Assembly (NCBI GenBank): GCA_028571685.1
Contig: CM053158.1
Location: 57,256,001 to 57,320,000, forward strand
Direction: 5' to 3'
Length of the DNA: 64,000 bases
DNA from: Heterohyrax brucei
Taxonomy: Eukaryota; Chordata; Mammalia; Hyracoidea; Procaviidae
The notes below the pieces were generated by a model. The model was given only the letters and a program-made list of their open reading frames with translations. It had not been told where the DNA came from and did no database searches. Shown here in pieces: positions 56,532 through 64,000 of the stretch. Position 1 is the stretch's first letter. Each line of letters starts with the position of its first letter. A program made the translations under genes and the position numbers.

Positions 56532-57834
56532 ACTGTGTTGTCTAATTCTGTAGTTTTATCATTATTTTTTTGATTATCTAATTCTTGCCACTCAGTGCTT
56601 TCTTGTAGCTTTGTTCAATTTGTCATTAAGCTCTGCTGCATTTTGCCTCATCTCGTTCCTCATCTGTTGAAGAGTTCTAAATATTAATCTTTTGTATTGT
56701 GCCTTTGGTAATTCCAGAAAATTCTCACCCTCTGATAAATTTGATTGTTTGGAGAGGTTTCTGAAGAGATCATGGTCTGCCCCTTTATGTATTTTGATAT
56801 GGACTGCTGTTTCTGAGCCATTTATTTATTTCATATTTGACTATTATGATCTAGCTTCTTGTTTCAAAAGGTACAGTTGACTTTTGTTTTTATATGAATT
56901 CAGCTCAGCTTCCCAGTGTTGAATTTCCCAGTGTGTTTTGCAGGCTTTCCTACTGTCCTAGGTGGGTGGAGGTGATTGATATAGGTACAAGTTGCTGGTA
57001 CCACTGCTGAGAAAAGCCAGGGTTTAACAACCATCTTTGAGTGTTTGTGAGGTTGGCATATCCCTTTACATATGAATCAAGGTGAAGGAAAAGTTTGTGC
57101 CTTGATTTTCCAGCTTAAGGGAGTCAGCAGGAAAAACAAAAACAAAAAACTTTTTCTTTCCCATCTTTCCCAAGTTTGACAAACTGTTTCTGCCTCAGAG
57201 TCTCAGACAATGACTCCAGGATGGGCTTAAGGAGTGCTATTTCTGGCTCATTCAATGGTACCAGACTCCAGAGCCAGGAATAGTGCAGAAAAGGGAGTGG
57301 GAGAATGGCTCAGGGCAGACTTGCAGAGTCCTATTACCAGCTCAGTCAATGACATCAGACTCCAGTGACAGGTGCAGTTCAGAGAAGGGAAAGGGGAAGC
57401 ATTAGCAGAAGAGAGACAGGGCCGCATCAAAAGAAAGACTGAGATTCTCAAGCGGGGGTTACACACAATGACTTAGCTTTTGATGACCTGGTGCTGGCCC
57501 TCACTGGCTCCAGAGGTGTGAGAAGGCTCTCCAGACAATCACGTCAATGCTGCACCCACCACACAGCTTCTTCCTGGCAGGCCAGGTCATTGGAATCCCA
57601 TGCATTCCCAGTGCTATTCTCTCTTTCCTTTTGCTCAGTCCAGTTCTTCACCTTTCCCTGTGGTGTTCAGGTCTCCTAGGATGTCATACGTACTGGATTC
57701 ATTTGTTCCTTTGGATCTTTGTTATTATAGGAGCCTCAGGAAACTTCCCTCTTCTCCACAGTTTCTGCCTCCCATCCTGTTTATGTCTCTTTGAATCCTC
57801 ACCAAACATCTATAAGTAGCTTTCTTACTCATTT

Positions 57835-58020
57835 TCCACTGAGGAGGCAGATGCCCAAGGAGGTTCAGTGACTTGAACCCACACTATTTCACTCTGAACC
57901 TATGGGAATAATAAACCATCTATCTTAAATGGGTATTTTGAGAATTACATGAGATAATGCATGTAATGCAGTTAGTGAAGGACCTGGTATATAGCAAGAG
58001 CTGAGTAAACCATAGCCAAA
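57835..58020. repeat. MIR-like pieces, antisense then sense
   Basis: 57835-57900 ('aggaggttcagtgacttgaa') reads as antisense MIR. 57901-58020 ('gggaataataaaccatctat', 'gaattacatgagataatgca', 'acctggtatatagcaagagc') reads as sense MIR. Confidence 0.6.
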
Positions 58021-58369
58021 CTTACAAATGTTCTAGAGGAAAAATATACCATGAAAGACAACCTGTTTATTTCCTTAGCTTACTGGGGTGGATGTATCTC
58101 CATGGAGCATAGTTCCAAAAAGGTCATTCATCTTAATCAGACTCAAAATAATGCTGCATTCCAAAACCACATGGATGTTGTACTTTTAATACCTAGCTTT
58201 GTTTGTCAGTAAGCTCCATAAAGACATACTCTGTCTGAGAAATCCACAATAAGAGAATCAACACTACATGGACTTTTATAAAACTCAATATGTTTTTTGT
58301 TTATCATGCCTCAGCTTGAAAATCTGACATGAGGCTTTAACATTTTAATGAGAAAACAGATTATAGTAG
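58021..58369. other. no recognisable feature
   Basis: Nothing recognised. Confidence 0.4.
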
Positions 58370-59255
58370 ATGTCTTAAGTCAGGTTCCTCAAGAAGTCAA
58401 CTCTGAAATACAGAATAACATGTAGGAAAGTTACTGGGGAAAGGCCTTAGGATCAGTATCTGTGAGAACAGAAACAGATTTGGGCAGAGAGATTGTGTTG
58501 CAGCTGCAAAAGGACCTGAAATGACTGTTCGGTGTCGACCTATGTGGGCTTTCATATACCCTCATCAACCACACACTGGATGCAGACTCTGACTGAAAGG
58601 ATGTCCTGGAATGCCATTCAGCCAAGAGCCATCAGATACCAACACTCTCAGCAACAAAGGGAATGACAGTAAGGTCTGTAGGGGGTATTTGTGGGACTCA
58701 CCCTAGGGTGCACTACAAACAGAATCCACTAGAATACCCCTTTCTGTTTCTTTTCTGTGAGCTTATTTGTTCTTGATGCCGTTTCGTCCTCATTATAAGA
58801 TAGATGGAAGGCAGAATGATACCTCCTGAATATATTTCTTTTGGACTTTGCAGCATGAGGTTATTATTTCTTTTGCTTCTTTATCTTTAAAGATATCAGG
58901 ATTGGGAGTTTTAAACACCTAACTGTACTCATTTCCAACTAATGGTCACAATTTGGGAGAAGGCCCATATCAGTCAGGATCCTGGCAGGAAACAAATGGC
59001 ACATTTAAATGTGATAATTGAGGAGAGTTTAATGAAGGGACATTTTTAGAAATGAATGGGCTAAGTTAAGGGAAACTAACAATGAATGATGAGACTATTG
59101 TGTGGGCAATGGTGGAAAAATCACTGCTTCTCCTAAACTTGTAGGAGCAAGGAGAGGACGATGTTACTGAAACTGGAGAAGACCATAGTGTGGCCAGAGC
59201 TGTGCCCTTTGGGACAGGAACGCAGTCACTAACAAATCAGCAAGGAGGGAGCTGG
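58370..59255 (-). repeat. old LTR-like sequence
   Basis: 'atcagtcaggatcctggcag' with 'gaaacaaatggcaca', and 'attgaggagagtttaatgaa' with 'gggaca', resemble the antisense edge of an old ERVL-type LTR. 58370-58760 ('taagtcaggttcctcaagaa') may be another piece. Family uncertain; fossil. Confidence 0.35.
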
Positions 59256-59885
59256 TAAATAAGTACCAAGATCTTGCTATTCTGCCATCTTTGTTTTCTG
59301 ATTACACTGTCTGATCATCAACTGAACACAACCAAAAGGCACTGGGCGAGGAAGTCTGGACATAGTCCCCGGGGACCAGCCTCCTGGGCACGGCACTGGG
59401 GGAATAGATCTGGAGGGGTAAATGGAAGGCCTCACTTTAAGGCTTTGTGCAATTTCTGGTGTCACTAAAGATTTTAACATTTTTCAGCCTTTCTATACAG
59501 GATCAACTCGAGTTTATAGCATTCTTCCATTCTTGCCACTAGCACAATCCCTTTTTTATACAATAACCAGAATATTATTTTCAAACATAAATCTTGTGTT
59601 GCTTCCATGCTGAAAAATACTTTGATGTCTACCCACTGCTCTTAAAACGAAGACCAAATGTTTTCACACTATGTGTGAGATTCTTCCTGGTCTGATCCTG
59701 TGTATATCAAACCCCTAAACCCATTCTGTGCCAGGTGACCCGTGCTTTTGGCCTTGATACATTGTACTTCCTTCCTTGAACAAAATATAACTCCTCTCCT
59801 CTCCTTTTCTCCCTCCCTCAAACACATTGTTCATAGTTAACTTCTCTTAGCCCTTCACATCTCACCTCAGAAATCTGTTTCCTTA

Positions 59886-60294
59886 GTTGTCTTAGTTGTC
59901 TGCTTCTATTATAGCAGAAATACCATAAGTGGCTGGCTTTTACAAACAGAAATTTATTTCTCCCAGTTCCTTTCTGTCAGCTTTGGAAGAAGAACTGTCT
60001 CTTCAGTTGTGTCCTGGTTCCTTGAAGACCTTCCTGGAACCTGGTAGCTATGTATCTTACAACTTCTTGCCAAGTCAGCCAAGTGCCGTCGAGTCGGATC
60101 ATGGCGACACTTCTCTACTCTGCTTATTTGTTCAATCTTTTATATCTCAGAATAAATTGACTCAAAATATAGCCCATACTAACCTGGCCTCATTAACATG
60201 ACAAAGGCAGTCCACTTCCAAACTGAATTTTAACCACAGGATTAGAGATTAAGGTGTACAACACATATTTTAGGGGGATATAATTCAATCAGTA
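59886..60294 (-). mobile_element. MaLR-type LTR fossil inside L2
   Basis: Antisense: 'tgtcttagttgtctgcttct', 'ataccataagtggctggctt', 'cagaaatttatttctcccag', ending 'acatattttagggggatata' and 'attcaatca'. It contains a short SINE tail at 60077-60108. LTR only. Confidence 0.75.
60062..60114 (-). mobile_element. ultra-short SINE tail with 6-bp duplication
   Basis: 'agccaagtgccgtcgagtcg' then 'gatcatggcgac' (60077-60108) between acttct at 60062-60067 and 60109-60114. It is inserted in an LTR that is itself inserted in L2. Confidence 0.75.
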
Positions 60295-60559
60295 ATGCTC
60301 AGGGAAGTCTTCTCTTCCCTTTCCTTCTCCACTCCTAGAAGAGTTTAGATCCACATATCAAATGCTCATATGGTATCACCTAGTGTTCTCTTCCAAGCAC
60401 TCTTCTAAATTTGCAATTTTACAGATTCCCCCTTGGACTCTTGAGTTTTAAAAAGGACAAGTCTACCACAAATGCCTTCTGGTACATAGTAAGTGGTCAG
60501 AAGATGGTTCCTCAACACATGCCTGCATGAGTCAGTGACTTGGACTGGCTGAGACACTT

Positions 60560-61081
60560 GGCATAAAGTCTTGCCATCAGTCTTCTCCTGTCCTAGGAGC
60601 TTCTCCGTGCAGGTGCCTCAGGTCCAAAGGACACACTCCCCAACCTCTTTCTGCTTTCTTGGTGGTAGAAGATCCCCACATGTCTCTGCTTGACTGAAGA
60701 CACTACTTAATCTTGTAGATTGAGTCCTGCCTTAACATAACTGCCTCTAATCCTGCCTTATTAACATTATAGAGGCAGGATGTACAACACATAGCAAAAT
60801 CACATCAGATGATGAAATTGTGGACAACCACACAGTAATGGGGGTCATGGCCTTACCAAGTTGACACACACTTTTTGGGAACGTAATTAAATCTGCACCC
60901 AAAAAACTAAATCCACTGACCTTGAGTTGATTCCAACTCAGAGCAATCCCATAGGACAGAAGAGAACTGCTCCATGGAGTTCCAAAGAGTACAAGGCAGA
61001 TTCATGCTGCTGACCTTTTGGTTCACAGACGTAGCACTTAACCAATATGCCACCAGGGTTTCCATAATTCAATCCATAGCA
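60560..61081 (-). mobile_element. MaLR-type LTR fossil, 5' part missing, split by SINE
   Basis: 'cagtcttctcctgtcctagg', 'caggtccaaaggacacactc', 'taccaagttgacacacactt', and the last bases 'ataattcaatccatagca' after a SINE insertion. Same family as 12123, 16622 and 59886. Confidence 0.72.
60894..61064 (-). mobile_element. AfroSINE, short type, about 10-bp duplication
   Basis: 'gaccttgagttgattccaac', 'tgctccatggagttccaaag', 'gaccttttggttcacagacg', 'gccaccagggtttcc'. Flanked by taattaaatc (60884-60893) and taattcaatc (61065-61074), one mismatch. Full length. Confidence 0.92.
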
Positions 61082-62379
61082 GTCACTAATTTCATTTTGT
61101 TTTAAAATACTGTGTAGTCCAAACAAAACACTAAGTGGACCAAACTCGACTCAGAGGCTTTGTATTTTAATTTCTGGTGTCAGTCAGCTTCAAAGAGGCT
61201 AAAATTTCATAGCAGAGGCAAATATGTTCTGCATATAGAAACAAGAAACTTTTTCAAGCACTGTTATTAATGTCTGGGCTTTATTTATAATCAATTAATG
61301 GTCTATTCTAGCTTTTACTTAATTCTAATAAATCAAAATATTTTGAAGGAACAATTATGTAGAGGATAAGATCTATGGAGTAGTTAAACACTCCTACTAA
61401 AATGTGAATTTGTAAACACTGACTCTTCAGGGCTTTATAATGATTACTTACAGAATATGCATTAATTAAAATGGGTAGTGTTGTTTTTTTCATGCATTTT
61501 TTTTGTGTGTGTGTGAGCATAAAACCTCGCTGAAAGACAAGAGCACCAAGAGAGAATATGTTTGTGTTTCTGTGGAATTTACCAGTCATTTCAGCCCTTA
61601 TTCTTATGAAGACTTCTTAGTATGCAAGTTACTAAAAAACTACACAGACCATGTGCTGAAGGAAATAAATAGAATGGGAATTGGGAGATAAGTGCACTGA
61701 TGAGCAAATAAGGTTGCCATGGAGACTATACAACCAATATACAGGAAGGGGAGCATGCTTGCTTGCTTTCTGGCCTAGAATTTGGACACCCTCATGAGAA
61801 AGGACTCATTTGAGCTCTTTACTCCATCCTATGAACATTCTGCTTGGGAAAGAGGATCTCCTTGCCACCTCAAAGAGTTTCCTAAAGAGAGATTTAGCTC
61901 TCAGGTCCCTGAGTTTCATGCTCGAAAGATGCATATTATTTCCTCCCATCCTACCACTGCTTAGAAGGAGAAAACATCAAAACTACTGATGTCGAAAGCT
62001 ATCAACATCAAATGTCTTTCATCCAGGACTGGTTTCATGGTATCTTTTGAGCTCTTTTCTTTGGAAAGGACCTTGTCACAGATGATATTTTCCAAATGAA
62101 GAAGTATGTGGTAAAATGGGACAAGGTTCTAATTTGTGTTCTTTCTGACTTGTTTTTCTATTGTTCAGATGCTAAATTTGAAGCTGCTAAGTAATTTGAT
62201 CATCCCTGAATTGCAAGTAGCTGACCATACTGCTCATGTTCATGGTGATGCAGTGAGTTCCTTTCTGCTGCCTTGTTTCTTTGGAAGAAATAGCTTAGGA
62301 GAGGAGAGCTTTTCCCCCAAACCTTGAGGAGTTAGATTTGCCCTAGTTCTTCCGAGAACCAAGTTGGAGGACTTCTCAG
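61082..62379. other. no gene recognised
   Basis: Unique-looking; a short GT-rich run near 61503-61516. No domain in frames of up to about 60-90 codons. Confidence 0.4.
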
Positions 62380-62835
62380 GTTGCTTTCTATACCAGGGAC
62401 TGTTACTTTCGCTCAGAAGTAGAGCCAATCTCTGTCTATGTGGGCCAGTTAACAGCACAGAGGCCAACAGTGGGCATGCCTGACAGCAGATAGCAGCTGA
62501 CGGAGGTGAGCAAGCTGCTAACACTGGACATGAGCTGGGCCAGCTGGCAGTGGAAAGGCCTAAAAGGGGAGAGACCTGAAGACAGAGAGCAGCTAAGGAA
62601 GCTGTCTTGAGTGTAAGCCATCCTGCACTAAAGTAAAGAGGGATGTGCTGTCAACTTCAGGGAGCCTTCTAGACTTTGCCAGTGTCTTTCCTAGTCCTTT
62701 TGTCAAGTTGTTCTTGTTTCTTCTAAGATAATCCTTATTCCAAGTTTTACTTCCCTAATAAACCATACAAATTTGAGTGTAGTCCGTAAATTCTGTATGG
62801 TCATTGCAATGATTTGCTTAATTCAGCAAAGAAGT
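62380..62835 (+). mobile_element. old ERVL-like LTR fossil
   Basis: 'gtaagccatcctgcactaaa', 'gggagccttctagactttgc', 'ttacttccctaataaaccat' (polyadenylation-type signal) and 'gtatggtcattgcaatgatt' resemble the 3' half of an old ERVL-class LTR. The 5' edge is not clear. Confidence 0.45.
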
Positions 62836-62853
62836 AGAGTGCTCTGTGTGTAT

Positions 62854-62921
<68 letters not shown>
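62854..62921. repeat. compound TG/GA microsatellite
   Basis: (TG) of about 16 units passes directly into (GA) of about 18 units. A purine/pyrimidine-strand-biased tract, likely polymorphic. Confidence 0.95.
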
Positions 62922-62924
<3 letters not shown>

Positions 62925-63352
62925 GGGGGATGGCTGGTGTCAGAAATGGTGAAGAAATTGGAGAGCAAAGGGATCTCTGACCTCTGCCTCACAGGAACCA
63001 GCTTTGTGCTGATCCTAATTCTTATCCCTCATGAATTTAAACAAGTTTTTATGCTCTGTTATATTAATGAATTCTTTAAGAGGCCTCATTCCATTCTTTC
63101 AAATGGGAACTTTCAACTTTATGCTGAAGGTGAACTCTAGTGTTTCAAAATTTGGGAGCAAATTTTAAAGCAAAAATACATTTTTCTCTTCAAATGGAAG
63201 GTATCATTACAAAGAGGAATGGTTTGATTTTACAGTGTCCTGAGCAAGTTTCACGTACATAACAGCTCACATACCTTTTTCAATATAATAATTTATGACT
63301 AAGACCAGTACTTTCTAGATTTTTCCATGTCAAGACATACATAGAATATATA
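62922..63352. other. no recognisable feature
   Basis: Nothing recognised. Confidence 0.4.
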
Positions 63353-63720
63353 TAGGCAGTTCCCAAGTTACTAAAGTCTGCCTTATGTACAACCCAAAGT
63401 CATGAAGCAACCCCTGTAAAGACTATTATTAAAATTTTGAGGTACATACAATGGTTCGTAATAACAAATGAGAGCTACTTTGCAATGTGCATTAAAACAT
63501 TATTATTACTGCATTATTAAAGATATTTCATGTATCTGGAACTGTTTCTGTAATGTTTGTATGCATAGAAAGGTACACCCTACATTCTAAGAAAAACATT
63601 TGACTGATGTTATGTATGAACTGTACTATAACTGTTCTGACTTACATACAAATTCAATTTAATTTTGTATGTGATGTAAAATTTAGGAACAGAACTCATT
63701 TGTAATCTGGGGATTGCTTG
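63353..63720. mobile_element. Tigger-like MITE
   Basis: Left end 'taggcagttcccaagttact' and right end, read in complement, 'caagcaatccccagattaca' are diverged inverted repeats consistent with a CAGGCAGTCCCC-type Tigger terminus. TA flanks both ends (63351-63352 and 63721-63722), as expected for a TA-targeting Tc1/mariner/pogo element. 368 bp with no transposase frame. Confidence 0.7.
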
Positions 63721-64000
63721 TACACAGAATACCAGAGGATGCTTGTGATGTGAGGGCTCTCAAACTTCAGCAGTCCTGAAGTTTGTAGGGATTAATATCC
63801 TTGCATATTTTAAAACTATTTAGGACACACTAATTGGGAAAATTTTTACTTGGACCACCTATCTCTGTTAACATTGTATTCATAGATCAACACATAGCAA
63901 AGAGAATTGATAACACAATTTTATTTTAGTTATTTCCAATAAGCTACTTTCTATTAGTTCACCAAGGATAACAGGCTGCAGTGGTTAATTTTTTGTGTCA
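63721..64000. other. no recognisable feature
   Basis: Nothing recognised up to the window edge. Confidence 0.4.

Larger units (their letters stand above)
50968..57784 (-). mobile_element. L1 copy C, near full length, decayed
   Basis: Minus-strand L1. The poly-A appears as a T-run at about 50968-50979, then come the 3' UTR (to about 52000), ORF2 (about 54830 down to 52000), ORF1 (about 55945-55160) and 5' UTR (57784-56532). The 5' end ('aggcagaaactgtggagaag' in complement, 57775-57756) corresponds to the start of copy A's 5' UTR. Two later insertions sit inside: a SINE tail at 53599-53646 and a whole LTR at 55941-56531. Without them it is about 6.2 kb, close to a full L1. Many stops; inactive. 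Confidence 0.82.
59590..60535 (+). mobile_element. L2 LINE 3' end, split by an LTR
   Basis: The left part, 59590-59885 ('gctcttaaaacgaagaccaa', 'tcttcctggtctgatcctgt', 'catctcacctcagaaatctg'), and the right part, 60297-60535 ('gctcagggaagtcttctctt', 'tggtatcacctagtgttctc', 'tggtacatagtaagtggtca'), follow the L2 ORF2-end/3'-UTR order. The LTR at 59886-60294 interrupts it. L2 is ancient. Confidence 0.72.

Overview
The window looks like intergenic or intronic nuclear DNA from an afrotherian mammal, most likely an elephant or other paenungulate. The evidence is the repeats. There are many copies of a tRNA-headed SINE with the AfroSINE layout (head like 'ctggtggcatagtggttaag', B-box like 'ggttcgaatcc', 3' end like 'atgagtcggaatcgactc'). 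There is also an RTE-clade LINE whose 3' end matches the SINE tail, lineage L1 copies with a distinctive long 3' UTR, and afrotherian-looking MaLR LTRs. Underneath lie eutherian or older MIR, L2, L1M-like, hAT and Tigger-like fossils. I recognise no host protein-coding exon, functional tRNA, rRNA, CpG island or promoter. The open frames of up to 156 codons are chance frames or transposon remnants. All family names come from memory and by-eye comparison; no database was searched.

Layout. 1-5.6 kb: MIR, an hAT MITE split by a SINE, an RTE LINE with an inverted front part (1160-3525), a second RTE 3' end on the minus strand, and SINEs. 5.6-8.2 kb: nothing recognisable. 8.2-13.8 kb: SINEs, an old minus-strand L1 hit by a mariner foldback element (10289-10781), an MLT1-like LTR hit by another mariner (11495-12003), an LTR, and a second front-inverted RTE. 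13.8-23 kb: an internally deleted L1 (13815-16535), an LTR, an RTE tail, a 5'-truncated L1 with a recognisable ORF2 remnant (17330-21206), and a 3'-UTR-only L1 insertion with a clean 13-bp target-site duplication (21812-22353). 23-36.4 kb: SINEs, a tRNA-Gly-derived SINE, two similar LTR-like blocks about 8 kb apart (perhaps one very degraded provirus), and a third mariner (33814-34372). 36.4-50.8 kb: old L1 carrying a twin-primed L1 insertion with a 15-bp duplication, a 111-bp exact direct duplication (40711/41499), RTE, MIRs, and a fourth mariner. 50.8-57.8 kb: a near-full-length but decayed minus-strand L1 interrupted by an LTR and a SINE tail. 57.8-64 kb: MIR, an L2 split by an LTR, another LTR split by a SINE, old LTR-like DNA, TG/GA microsatellites and a Tigger-like MITE.

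The elements do not form a pathway; they record successive waves of transposition. Nesting gives a relative order: MIR, L2, hAT and old L1 first, then mariner, MLT1-like LTRs and lineage L1, then afrotherian MaLR LTRs and RTE, then AfroSINE and its very short tail insertions. I found no convincing new biological system. The observations most worth checking are the mariner family whose terminal inverted repeats are about 170 bp of transposase C-terminal coding sequence, the identical 111-bp duplication, the set of 15-50-bp SINE-tail insertions, and the clean twin-priming junctions.
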